DNA from: Gigaspora margarita
Taxonomy: Eukaryota > Glomeromycota > Glomeromycetes > Diversisporales > Gigasporaceae
DNA: 64,000 nucleotides
Direction: 5' to 3'
NCBI GenBank assembly: GCA_009809945.1
Contig: WTPW01000070.1
Location: 39,686-103,685 of the forward strand
The notes below the pieces were generated by a model. The model worked only from the letters and a program-made list of their open reading frames with translations, made no database searches and had not been told where the DNA came from. Shown one piece after another: positions 44,477 to 55,884 of the stretch; within the stretch, counting starts at the first letter, position 1; each line of letters opens with the position of its first letter. Position numbers and translations under genes: made by a program.

Positions 44477-47110
44477 TGGGCAGTGTGCCAACAAAATTAA
44501 TTCCAATTTGATCAAATAATTAAACTGGATTGATAGGATATAGTGGCTCATGCATGGTCAATTTTTCCTTTTTCTGACAGACTTTATATTCTTTTATAAA
44601 ATTTTTTGTATTAGAAACTATCTGTGGCCAATAGTATCTTTTACAAACTTTTTGGATAGTGGTTTTTTTTAAATGCCTAACAGATGCACTTTTGTGTACT
44701 GTATTTAATACAATTCAGACTTCTTGCTATTGAATTACCCTTAATGAGTTTATAGATTGGTACTTATTTAGTTTTTACAAAATTCTTCTTAGACTATAAA
44801 CTGTCAGACTTGGGACTTAAGTTTTTGTAACTTCTTTTGTCATATTTTGTGAGAACAATCAAATTGGTCAAATACCTTACTAAAAGTTGATACCTTCTTT
44901 GACTATTTTCTAAATTCATTTTTTTCTACAAAAAAATTTTTTTTGTTTGTAAATATACTAGAATATCAGAACCTGAACTGGATTCTGTTCTATAGTTTAT
45001 TACTTAAGTATATATTTTTTTTTAACTTTCTAACTTTTAAAGATTTTGGGGGTTTTTTTTATTTAGGTGTTCTATTCTAGATAGTTTGTTCACATGGAAA
45101 AGCTGTTTATCTAGATAGTGTTTAATTACAAAATTGTACCCTTGGAGATTTATTATCAACTGAGCTATACAATCTGTTGAATTTGCCATATTATTTAGGT
45201 ATACCAATACTGAGTGATCAGTGATAATAGTAAACCTGGCCCATAGAGGTATACATAGAACTTTTTGATAGCCCACCCAATTGCTATACATTTCACTTCA
45301 GTTATTGTATAGTTTTTTTTAGCCACGCTAGGGAACCTACTAGCATACTTAATAATGTGCTCTTTTTTTTCTTTGTCAATTAGTACTAATATAGCTTCCA
45401 AAGTCAAGTATAAAGCATTAGTATACAAGATATACTCTTTATTATCATTGGGATGTGCCAGTACAAATGTGGTAACTAATATCATTTTTAACCTTTTGAA
45501 TATGACCTGCTAATTGTTACCCACTTATAAAAAGTTTTTTTTTTAATAATTTATACAAAAGTGTAGCAATTTTTTCAAAATCCTTATAAAACTTCTATAA
45601 AAACTAGCTAACTCTAAAAATCCACAGAGGCTCTAAGGTTTTTTGGTAAAAGAAATTTCTTCACAGCCTTGACTTTTACTTTTCTGAAAACTATTTCCTG
45701 CTAGGAGCTTTTATGTTCTAAAAAGATTATTTTTTGTTGCCCAAAGTTACATTTTTCTTTATTTAACTATAGATTAGTAGCCTAGATTCAACAAAGAACT
45801 TTCTTCAGGTGAATCATGTGCTTCTCAAAGGTTAAAGAGAAAATAGTTATATCATCAATATAGACTAACATGAATTTTCACAAAACACCTTGTAGTACTC
45901 AGTTTATCAACTGTTAGAAGGTGGCTGGAACATTTGTGAGCCTGAAAGGCATCATGTTAAACTTGTGCAGTTCTAACCTAGAAGTAAGCACAATTTTTCT
46001 CTATTATAGGGGTGCATCTTTATCTGCCAAAATCTACTTGCTAAATCAAGAGTAGTATACCAGGCTGACTGTTTTAGAATATCTAGTAACTCGTTAATCC
46101 TAGGAAGTAGGTAAGTATCTCATTTCGTTACCTTATTGAGCTTCTATAATCTACACAGAACCTTATTAACTCATTCTTTTTCTTACTAAAACTATGGGCA
46201 AAGCCCAGAAACTATAGAACTATCGAACAATACTGGTTTTTTTTATATACTGAATTTCAGCTTTTATAAACTCATGCTTGAACTTTGATATAGAATAAAA
46301 TTTCTGTTTGATCAGAGGACCATCCTCCGTATATATTTTATGTTGGGTTATAAAGGTCTTCCCCAATTGGCCTAACTCTTCCTTAAAAGCACTCTTATAT
46401 TTTGTTAGTATAGCTTTTAACCTTGTTTCTGTTTACCTATCATATGTTCTAACTTAAAAACTTCTTTTTTCTTTTTCTTATTCAGATATATAGTCTCGTG
46501 CTCCTGGCTCTTAAAAAAATATACATGCCAATATTATGTCCTATCTTCAAGCATTTTTGCACCACTTAGGTTCTCTTTTGCTTTTCCAGAACTCCTAATA
46601 AAGGTATGATTTTTAACTAAATTTTCATCTTCATATTCTTTGTCTAAGTCACTCTTGTCAGTTTCTATCATAGTTTTTTCTTTTGATGTATATATTTCTT
46701 TCTTTGGTCCTTTTTCTCTTTAGCTAACCTTTTTTTTCTTTTGATTTGCTTATTAATATTCGCAAGTTTATAGTACTCAGTAGGTATCCTTATTTTTCTC
46801 TTTTTATCTCAAATTATTAACTCATATTTTTTCCAATCTAACCTTGCTTGTGCTTTCTTTATTCAGTTATTAACGACTAACGGCATAATTTCTGGTATTT
46901 GTTACAACCACTCGTGAAGTAATTGTCTTTCTTCCTACTATGATTGAAAATTCATCTACTTCACCCAAAGGACATTTTTGTTCTTTATGTTCTAATCATT
47001 ACCACTATTGAGGGATGGTCAATCGGTATATTTATTTCCTTTAAAAAATTTGCTGTGACTATACATCCAGAAGACCCACTATCTAGTATTAAAAGGATTG
47101 GATGACCTTT

Positions 47111-47255
47111 TACTCGCAGTTACTTTGTTTCAACTACTTAGTTTTAACTACTTTGTTTTAACTATTGCACGTATATACACTATATATTTATATATGTGAA
47201 GATTTTAATCTGTGTACTATGCACAATTATACATAATTTATGTCAGACGAGAATT
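47111..47255. other. Short spacer, no gene seen
   Basis: TTTAACTAC repeats and TATA-rich sequence between the retroelement fossil and a small foldback. Confidence 0.3.
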
Positions 47256-47418
47256 ACAATTATGGTTGCCGTACGACTTTTTGGGACAGCCCAAGCCATG
47301 TGATGATTAGCATCACATAGTTTTAACTAGTGTTAAAAACTAGGCTAAAACAAATGCGATGCTAATTATCACATGGTTTGGCCGTTCCAAGTAGTTTGGA
47401 CGGCAGCTATCGTTATGA
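47256..47418. mobile_element. ~160-bp palindromic MITE
   Basis: GTTGCCGTACGACTTTTTGG then CCATGTGATGATTAGCATC on the left pairs with GATGCTAATTATCACATGG then CCAAGTAGTTTGGACGGC on the right. The target duplication is not clear. Confidence 0.65.
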
Positions 47419-47899
47419 CTTCAACAAGTAATGTCATATGAGGACTTTCTTCTGATTGGCTGATGTAAATCAATTGCCCGGGTAACTTATTTATATATTT
47501 TAGAGTACTTTTGAGAATGTAACGTTTCACTAATAAAAGGTCTTAGTAAAGGCCATTATTTTTAGTTTAAACGAACGTTAATATTCACTGTGCGAAAAGA
47601 GTTTCCTCACTTACTTTGCTTAGAAAACAAAATACACCACAGTCTATTGGATCATGTGAAATTATACTATAGAATAAAGGTAACTGGAAATGTTTTCGTC
47701 TAGAACACTTTATTATGCTATTCAGATTTAAATAATTTTTGTTGCTAACAGTTTAATTTGAATGGATACAAGATATTTAGTAGTAGAATAATGGATTGAA
47801 TATTTATATCTGGTCAGATCTGTAGTATTTTTGGATTTGTCAACCGTAAATTGTCGTGTTTATGTCCTGCAGATTCTTTAACGGTACAACTGTGTATAT

Positions 47900-48070
47900 A
47901 GTTCATGTGTTCTCACACCGGAATAGCGATAGCTACCTTAATACTTTCGATTTTTCGTATACCATCCAACCAGGTCGTAAAAAATACAGAGCTAAATCCT
48001 CCGTGTCCAATATTTTTAATACTATATTATGTCAAATGGAATCCATTCAATCATACGTTCATAGACAGAA
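47900..48070 (-). pseudogene. Protein kinase N-lobe fragment
   Basis: On the minus strand YERMIEWIPFD, then IGHGGFSSVFFTTWLDGIRK, then IESIKVAIAIPV match the start of the kinase domain of 48585-51394 (YERMIEWIPFDR, IGQGGFSSVFSATW, DGIRKL). The glycine loop is kept. The rest of the domain is missing or unrecognisable and there is a frame change after WIPFD. It sits head-to-head with copy 2. Confidence 0.7.
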
Positions 48071-48250
48071 ATTCTAAAATCTATTATTCTATTAGTCTTT
48101 CAGTTGGCTGAATAAACAATAAAAATTTTAACTACACTTACATAAATTTTGAGCGAAGGAATCTTATCAATATCCTGTTTATTTTCAATATTCAGAGATA
48201 TTTTAGAATTCTTAAGATAATAAAATTCTAAAATAGTATAAGCATTTAAT
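48068..48250. repeat. Left member of an inverted repeat flanking kinase copy 2
   Basis: Reverse complement of about 52083-52257 with modest divergence (TATTAGTCTTTCAGTTGGCTGA here faces TCAGCCAACTGAAAGAACTAATA there; GAGCGAAGGAATCTTATCAA faces the matching run). The pair encloses the whole of copy 2 (~3.8 kb). Confidence 0.7.
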
Positions 48251-48524
48251 TAACCAGGCCGTTATCTTCAAAGGTCTAAACAGATAATATCAGATTAAAT
48301 TTTAGAATAAAAATTGGTTAGTCTAATTTTTAGTAAATCATAGTTTTGGTACGTGATGTGTGAAAATTGATCGCAGTAATTGCAGAAAAAACATTTTTTT
48401 GGCCATCAGCGTGAGCCCTCCGTTTTGCTCCGCATATTTATCGATTTATGTGATTTTGTATAACCATAATGTGCCTTTAGAAGTAAATAGTCATATGATG
48501 TGAACGTATAGTATTTAAATATAG
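48251..48524. other. Upstream region of kinase copy 2
   Basis: No gene. Contains a GC-richer stretch, GGCCATCAGCGTGAGCCC, around 48400. Nothing assignable. Confidence 0.3.
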
Positions 48525-48584
48525 ATTTAGGATACATTATTTGACCGGATGTACTACAGTCCACATTTCATCTCATATCGAATA
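48525..48584 (+). promoter_or_regulatory. Conserved 5' flank of Sel1-kinase copy 2
   Basis: Shares ATTTAGGATAC and GATGTACTACAGT, and the sequence immediately before the ATG, with 3560-3626. Probably 5'UTR or core promoter. Confidence 0.4.
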
Positions 48585-51394
48585 ATGTCTTGGTCAAATA
48601 CAGAAGGCGATAACTCATCAGATATAATTACTCAGCTCACCAATGATTTTAATCAACTGAACTTTATCGATTGTCAAAAATTAGCCGATATGAATGAACC
48701 GGATGGAATATTCTGGCTTGGTTATTGTTACGAATATGGGATTGGTGTTGAAAAATTATATTAAATATAAAGAATATTTATTAATCTAAGCAATAAAATA
48801 AGCTATTCAAAGTTCATCAATATTTACTATTTTATTCGCATTAATTTAGTCCGTAAGTATAAGAACATTTATATTTAAATATTTAAAATAAGCTATTCAA
48901 GTTCATGAATATTTACGATTTAATTTCGTTTTATTTGCGTTAATTTTAGTCTGTGAGTATAAAGGATATTGTTGAACTAAATATTTAAAATGAGCTATTC
49001 CAGTTCACGAATATTCACATTCATGTTTATTTTCGTTTTATTCACGTTAATTTAGGGCTTAAGTATAAAAAACAATTATTAATCTAAGTAATTAAATAAA
49101 CTTTCAAAATTCTTGGGTATTTAATATTTTATTCGCATTAATTTTAGTTAGTAAGTATAAAGAACATTTATTAATCTAAGTATTAAAATAAATTGTTCAA
49201 ATTCTTTAATTTTTACTATTTTATTCGCATTAATTTTAGTGGGTGAGTATAAGGCACATTTATTAACTAAGTATTATTTAAAATAAGATAGTTCAAGTTC
49301 ATGAATATTTCCTATTTAATTTTATTTAGAATGTGAGTATAAAGAAATTTAGTGATAAATTAAAATGAAATCAGATTAATAAGTATTAACTAACTTTAAT
49401 ATGAAAATTGCATGCCAAAAATTTTTTGAGCTCATTTTATTAGCGTTTATTTAGAATTTTGTTAGTATTTAGGATTATATTTGTTAAAAAAAGATATATT
49501 TGGATTTTTGAGATTAACTAGAAGCCCAAATTTTATTTTAATCCGATTTCATTTTGACCTGCGATATTTGCTAATCTAAGTATTTAGTATAAGCTATTCA
49601 AATTCATGAATATTCGCTATTTAATTTCAATTATAGGTTGTGAGTGCATTAAACGGAATATTTAAAATATGCTATTCAAGTTCATGAATATTTACAGTGC
49701 TGTTTAATTTCGTTTTATTCGTGTTAATTTAGCAAGTAAGTATACGAAATATTTATTAATCTAAGTATTTAAAATAAGTTATTATGAATATTTACTATTT
49801 TATTCGCGTTAATTAGTCGGTAAGCATGAAAATAATTTTATTTAATTGTCGCATGAAAATTTTGAAATTATTTCTAAAAATGTAATGCAATTAATGATTT
49901 AAAGAGGTTCCGACTATGGAAAATGCGCGCATTGCAATGAATATAACACGTATATTGCATGGTGTCAGGCATGTGATCCAGACATAACAATTCAAGGATG
50001 GACAAGTAGAAATAAGAAGATTGAAGATTTTATGAAAGGGTTTCAACTTAGAACTTGGGGATATGAACGTATGATTGAATGGATTCCATTTGACAGACTA
50101 AATAATATTAAAAAAATTGGCCAAGGAGGATTTAGTTCTGTATTTTCTGCGACCTGGTTNGATGGTATACGAAAACTTGATGATAAGAATGTGAGAATAC
50201 GCGAATCATTTAGCACAGTTGCACTCAAAACCTTGTCTGATTCTAAGAAAAATTCTCATGATTTTTTGAAAGAAGTAAGTTAAATCATTATAATCGTATA
50301 GTTTATTAAACACATATCAGACATTAAACTAATTTATTTATATAAAAATTATAAAGTTTGAAAGTCATGCGAAATGCAATAAATGGGGTAGTAAGCTCCA
50401 AATATACGGATTAACACAAAATACAAAAACAAATGAATACTTGATGGTATTTCAATATGCAAATAATGGAAGTCTTTATAAGTTTTTAAGAACAAATTTT
50501 CAAGATCTTACCTGGCAAACTAAATTAAAATTACTTAAAGATATTTCAGATGATTTATGTCAAGTACATAAGGCAGGATATATTCATTCAGACTTTCACA
50601 GTGGTAATGTTTTGCAAAATAAAGGCATGAATAAGATTATACAATCTTATATCTCAGATCTAGGATTGTCTAAAGAAAAAGATAANAATGATTCAGGAAG
50701 TTGTATTTATGGAGTCATGCCTTATGTCGCACCAGAGGTTTTATCAGGTCAAAAGTTTACACCAGCTGCAGATATTTATGGATTTGGAGTCATCATGTCA
50801 GAGATGTCAACTGGACAAAGACCTTTTGATGGTTGTCAATTTAATGATGAACTTGCAGTAAAGATTTGCTTTGGATTGCGGCCTGAATTTGCATCTGGTA
50901 CTCCTGATTTCTATATTGAATTGGCTAAGCAATGTATGGATTCTGATCCACAAAAACGGCCTACTGCTTGGAATGCTTATAGCAAACTTCAAATATGGAA
51001 TCAAATCATGAGTGGGGTGTATAACTATAATCCGTATAATAATGATGTTGATTATTATAATCCTAATGATTATGATGCAGATGAAATTAAAAAGCAATTC
51101 TTAAATGCCGATCAAATAGTCAAAGAATTACCGACTATTTCACCAAAACATCCAGAATTTATGTACACTAGTAAAGTTATCAACACTCAACAAATATCAA
51201 CAATTCAAGGTATTTATTTTTAAAAATTACACACTCATTTATTCATTTAAAACTAATTATACATATATTAGCAACTTTACGAAGTAAACCTATTGATTCC
51301 GTTGAGGTTCCTCTTGGTAAGTGCTATATTAAAATTACAGTATTTATAATTAAACAAATTTATTATTTATTTTATATTGTATTTAGATGACTGA
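48585..51394 (+). CDS. Sel1-repeat / TKL protein kinase, copy 2
   Basis: Start MSWSNTEGDNSSDIITQLTN, then one Sel1 repeat (GIFWLGYCYEYGIGVEK) reaching a TAA at 48762; the further Sel1 repeats of copy 1 are deleted and the first donor is unclear. Kinase exon A (about 49907-50274): GKCAHCNEYN...CQACDP knuckle, glycine loop IGQGGFSSVF, lysine in VALKTL. Intron 50275-50356 is 82 bp. Exon B (50357-51209): catalytic loop HSDFHSGN (His-Ser-Asp in place of HRD, so a non-RD kinase), DLG in place of DFG, APEVL, DIYGFGV, KRPTAW. Exon C (51272-51316) and exon D (51387-51394) add ATLRSKPIDSVEVPLDD before TGA. Invariant Lys, Asp and Asn are present, so the kinase part could be active. Two ambiguous bases (50160, 50686). 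The N-terminal part may no longer be joined to it. Confidence 0.75.
48780..49850 (+). repeat. Tandem array with TTAG-N3-GTRAGT junctions, copy 2
   Basis: Homologue of 6960-8205. Junction donors at 48853, 48953, 49059, 49151, 49243, 49333, 49640, 49736 and 49820. All nine have exactly three bases between TAG and the donor; one donor (49059) has TT in place of GT. The three bases often differ from copy 1 at matching junctions (GTT against GAT, CAA against CTC, TCG against ACG), while the flanking splice-like words stay the same. Confidence 0.8.
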
Positions 51395-52071
51395 TTTAAT
51401 CGCTTTAAAGTATACAGAAAAAATTTATTACTGTATTCTTATTATTTATGATTGATTTAACGTTTCTCTAAATGCTTATTATAAAAATGTGATATTACTT
51501 TCATTTGATGACTTGATATCAACGCTACGATTATAGTGTATTTAATATAATACAGTAATAACAATAATAACAACATAACAGCGATAATATAAATAGATTT
51601 TAAAATAATCATTCAATTACTATTATCATGACGTTCTTTAATGACCGTGTACTTTAATATTTTATAGCGCTTTACAGTATACTTATACAGTATATTTACA
51701 ATGTTTACTGAGTTTACCGATATATTAAGTTATAAAGCAGCGAATAGTAACGTCGAAGAATTGAGTAAGAATAAATATCATAGTAGGTCATGTTAAAATT
51801 GAGTAATAATGCAATGGACAAAATCCAGAACGACAAGCAAGAAAAGGTTAAGACATACATTAAGCCTACATTGTAGGAGAGAATCCTTGCAGTGAATTAA
51901 GAAATTCACATTCTTGGCTATAGCGAATATTTATATATTTTTTAAATCCTTAGAGTGGTCATTCTGATAAATTAGAAACGAATAAAGGAGTAAAACGAAA
52001 TATTTTATCTATATATTGTGTACAATTTAACGTGATATATATGTTGTACGTATGTAGGAATAGAATCTTGG
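51395..52071. other. 3' flank of kinase copy 2
   Basis: Aligned with 10917-11784 minus the MITE. No gene is seen; similarity to copy 1 ends near 52071. Confidence 0.7.
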
Positions 52072-52082
52072 TGTTTTAGGCC

Positions 52083-52257
52083 TTTGAGCAAAGATATTTA
52101 GAATTCTATTCATCTATAAAATTCTAAAATAGTTTTGAACAATGAAAATATTGAAAATAAACAGGGTATTAATAAGATTTCTTCGCTCAAAATTTATGAA
52201 AAAATTAAAATTTTTATTGTTTAGTCAGCCAACTGAAAGAACTAATAGAATAATAGA
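52083..52257. repeat. Right member of the inverted repeat flanking kinase copy 2
   Basis: Reverse complement of 48068-48250. See that entry. Confidence 0.7.
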
Positions 52258-52824
52258 TGTTATGCTAGGAAATTAATATTCAACAATAAGTCTTTATAAT
52301 TCTTAATTTTAGATGGAATTTTGTAAAAATAATAATGTTAATTCTTACATTCAATCGTTTAAGATAAAGAAGTAGGTTGGTTAAGGATAATAATCAGAGC
52401 ATTTATTGTTTAATAATTTGAATAATACGAAATTCATAACAAATTAATATATCTATTTTTATATCAGATATTCTTCCAAAAATTATTTCAAATTTGTATA
52501 TTTTCAAATGTAGTTATATAATTTTAATTAGATTTATTGATGTACCAACAAACTATAATACATAACGATCCCATAGTTTTGATGAGCTGTGAAAAGTACA
52601 GAATATGTATCATATTCTATCACAGAAAATAAATAAATTGAAATAATAGTTTCAAATAATAGTTTTTAAAATAGTAGATTCATTGATCTTTTTGCGAACT
52701 AATGATCTTTCACGGTTCCTATTGGTTGTAATTAATTAATCTTGTAAAATCTTATTGTACAATTTTAATTTTATTAATTTATATAAGAATAATTTGATTC
52801 GGAGTTGATTAATTAATTTTAAAT
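52258..52824. other. Spacer, no gene seen
   Basis: AT-rich sequence without recognisable coding or repeats. Confidence 0.3.
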
Positions 52825-53079
52825 TTACTTTATAATTGAAACTGAATTCTCTATTAACCAAGTTAAATTAGAAAATTGCCGTATTCTATTCACCACAGTA
52901 ATATGATCTTTTACAAATTTGGGTATCGTTTGGGCATTTTGAAGCTTGATATCTGAATATTCATATCCAAATACCGGATATTTTTTAGAAGGTATTTTAG
53001 CGAACAGAATACGATAGATTTCTGCTGCAATGTATGCTAATTCTGATTCTACAAAGATTCTATTTCGACGAATATTAGG
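52825..53079 (-). pseudogene. Unrecognised conserved-looking protein fragment, 84 codons
   Basis: An open stretch without ATG on the minus strand: PNIRRNRIFVESELAYIAAE, IYRILFAKIPSKKYPVFGYE, YSDIKLQNAQTIPKFVKDHI, TVVNRIRQFSNLTWLIENSV, then SIIK and TAA at 52825. Composition and lack of simple sequence look like real protein, unlike most open frames here. Upstream the frame is closed by a TAG at 53080-53082 and further stops. It may be the last exon of a gene or the tail of a pseudogene. I do not recognise the family. Confidence 0.45.
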
Positions 53080-53467
53080 CTATAATTTTTTGTCAGATAA
53101 ATCGTTAAATCGTCAATCTCCAAAATTTGCTGACTCACTGTATTTTCTATATCTTATAAAAATTTTCTTGACCTTAATTTAATAAATTTTATTGATCTGA
53201 TAGTTTAAGATATCTACGACGGATTTTTATAGGTCAATGTTTTTCGGTCGATTCGGATCGATATATACAGAAATAAAAGATACATATTTTTTATATTACG
53301 TGTAATATTTGTTATACAGATAATTTATCATTATAATGTCGACGCATTAAGCATTATAAAAACTTTAATTAGATACAACATTTTGACAATAAATAACAAA
53401 AATATAAGTTGGACTTTTATAATAAAAGAATAGATGATATGATCAAGAATTTGTCGACTGGTTAAAA
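53080..53467. other. Spacer, no gene seen
   Basis: Contains CGGTCGATTCGGATCGATATAT near 53250; nothing assignable. Confidence 0.3.
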
Positions 53468-53615
53468 CTAGGGATGTTATCCTGCTTGCCGAAACTCAGT
53501 TCGACCCTGCTTGGAACCGAACCCAATGGAGCACGAGTTTTTGCGGTCACATGATTTTTATTATTAAATCATGCTCCAAACGAGTTTGATAGATCGGTTG
53601 AGCAATATTAATTTA

Positions 53616-54110
53616 GATGACGAATAAATAATTACTATCTCATGACGAAAAAAATCATTTCTTTTTTTAATTTAATATGGCGTGATATGAAGAATAAAAA
53701 ATTACTATCTTATGACGAACAAAATCAATTTTCTTTGACTTTTTTTTTTTAATTTAATGTGGCGTGATATGACGAATAAAAAATTCTATTTTATAACGAA
53801 CAAAAATCAATTTTTTTTCTTTGACTTTTTTTTTTATTTAATATGTCGTGAAATGACGAATAAAAAAATTACTATCTTATAGCATACAAAAATCAATTTA
53901 CTTTGATTCTTTTTTTTTTTTTTAATTTAATGTGGCGTGATATGACGAATATAAAATTTTATTTTATAACGAACAAAAATCAATTTTTCTTTGACCTTTT
54001 TTTTTTTAATTTAATATGGCGTGAAATGACGAATAAAAAATTACTCTCTTATAATGAACAAAAATCAATTTTTCTTTGACTTTTTTTTTTAATTAAGTTA
54101 ATTTAATATG
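53616..54110. repeat. ~80-bp minisatellite, six units
   Basis: Units of the form TATGACGAATAAAAAATTAC, then TTATAACGAACAAAAATCAA, then a T run, then AATTTAATATGGCGTGA. Confidence 0.85.
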
Positions 54111-54211
54111 CCGACAATTAATCATTTTAATTTTTTTTTTTTAATTAATAATATAAATATGCGATTTCTTTTTTTTTACATATTTTTTTTTTACTTGAAT
54201 TTCACTATTTG

Positions 54212-54543
54212 ATGGACGAAGACAATACATTTGAAGAACTTATCAATTCAATTGAACCTCCTCTTCAGGTTCAATATCTTAAAATGCACTTGAACCTGGA
54301 ACGCTTATAGTAACAAATCATCCTCCAAAGCGAGTAAAAAAGGACCCTTTCTTGAACTTACTGAAGTCGGTGATAAATGACATTGCAACCTTTGCAATAA
54401 AGCATACGGAGCAAAGAAATGTTTATGAAAACAAAAATACAATCAACCCAATACGTAACAGGTTGTCTGAAGAAAATGCCTCTGCAAGTCTCTGCTTAAA
54501 GACCTGGTATGAGGTGGGTATTATTGACTGTAATGAAGATTAG
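54212..54543 (+). pseudogene. N-terminal fragment of a transposon-borne protein
   Basis: MDEDNTFEELINSIEPPLQ in one frame, then after a frame change near 54275 LEPGTLIVTNHPPKRVKKDP and FLNLLKSVINDIATFAIKHT, ending WYEVGIIDCNED with TAG at 54541. PPKRVKK looks like a nuclear localisation signal. It lies inside the hAT-like element 53468-54804, so it is probably the truncated start of its transposase; no BED finger or catalytic motif remains to confirm that. Confidence 0.5.
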
Positions 54544-54804
54544 TAAATTGGATAAAAAAAATAACAGCGAATAGATGCAATAACATTATAATGCAAAAAT
54601 TTATATACTTTAAATGTATTTGCTTTAATAAAAAGTAATATTGATATGATCGCCAAAAGAAAAAAAAGCAGGTATAGCGATAGGTTTTAGTGCATTTATA
54701 TAAACTGAGTTCAAAAAATTGGGTTTTATTTAAATGTGCTCCGAACAGAGTTCCAACTGGTTTTAAGCATAAGCTAACTGGTTGGAGCAGGATAACATCC
54801 CTAG

Positions 54805-55260
54805 CAGGGATAGTGATTTTCTGTGGTGACAAAACCAAAATTATGTGGTGACAAAATTTAAATTATGTGATGTGATGTGAACCATATTTGCCAAATTATG
54901 CGCGATTCTGCGGTAACTTGACCAAATTATGTGAGTTTTTGTGGCGTGTTTACCAAATTTATGTGCACTTTTGTGACATAAATTTTTGGAACTTTACAAA
55001 TTTTGTTTGCTCGTAATTTGAGTTTTTTGAGTTCATTCAAATTCTACATCGGGAGATACTGGATCTGTAGACTGTAGACTTTGTCTAATAAATTGGCAAA
55101 TTATATGACAATTCTTATAAATTGCCACATTGTGTGCTATTCTGTGGTGAAATTGCCACATTATGTGCTATTCTGTGGTGAAAACACCAAATTATGTGAT
55201 ATAAGCATATTTATGTGAATTCTGTGGTATTATGTGAAACACAGAAAATCACTGTCCCTG
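54805..55260. mobile_element. 456-bp hAT-type MITE
   Basis: Ends CAGGGATAGTGATTTTCTGT and, inverted, CAGGGACAGTGATTTTCTGT. The interior repeats ATTATGTG and TTCTGTGGTG words near both ends. It begins exactly at the last base of the preceding element; neither has a clear 8-bp duplication, so one may have landed on the edge of the other. Confidence 0.8.
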
Positions 55261-55880
55261 CCCAAAAATAAGCAAACCAATACCTAACCTATCTATATAT
55301 ATTTTGAGGTCCTAGTATAGTGCTAAATTATCTTTTATATAGTACACTATAAAGTATATTTATTAGAAACTATATTTGTACTATTTGTACTAAATTTTTA
55401 ATAGTTTAGTTTCAATTTAAAATAGCTATTTTGTTTTATATCTTCTTTTACAATATATATATTAATAACTTTTGAATTTGGCTATAATAGAGTTTTAGTC
55501 TAGCATTCTTTTAAAGATATAATAAAATTGAATCCTTATTGAATTTTTAAGTTTTTATATTGTATTTGAATAGAATTAACTATTTCATTGTTTCTTTTAT
55601 CATTTTTTGATTATTTGAATGATTATTTCTTGAAATTGTTTATCTTATTATTATTTGGGTTCATATAATATAGATATATATACAAACACATTTTTACTCA
55701 TACTATTTTCTATTAATTTTTTCTCTCTTTAGCATGTAATTGAAGTTGAGTTTGCATTGTTGTATTCTATCACTCGAACTAGATAGTAGCAGTATTAAGA
55801 TATTAATTTATAATAACTATGACTAAATCTAAATTTTATTTATTTTGCAAAGTATAAAATATTCTTATAATAATAGAAAT
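55261..55880. other. Intergenic, no gene seen
   Basis: AT-rich with no recognisable features. Confidence 0.3.
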
Positions 55881-55884
55881 AATA

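Larger units (their letters stand above)
39150..47110 (-). mobile_element. Ty3/gypsy LTR-retrotransposon fossil
   Basis: Pol-like sequence reads leftward: a protease-like region near 46900-47110, reverse transcriptase about 45500-46500, RNase H about 45040-45480, a zinc/linker part of integrase near 44500-44800, the integrase core about 42800-43185, and a C-terminal integrase part about 39300-39700. Two DNA elements are inserted in it (39741-42772 and 43187-44476). LTRs and gag are not recognisable. It is heavily broken, with many disabling changes, and looks old, older than both insertions. Confidence 0.8.
53468..54804. mobile_element. 1337-bp hAT-like element with internal deletion
   Basis: Ends CTAGGGATGTTATCCTGCT and the inverse AGCAGGATAACATCCCTAG. 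The interior carries a six-unit minisatellite and the start of a protein (54212-54543), suggesting a deletion derivative of an autonomous hAT-type element. Its right end directly abuts another TIR element at 54805. No clear target duplication. Confidence 0.75.

Noticed and set aside
47856-48111. Plus-strand open frames of about 70 residues
   Set aside because: They are the antisense of the kinase N-lobe fragment, whose minus-strand peptide matches the paralogue.
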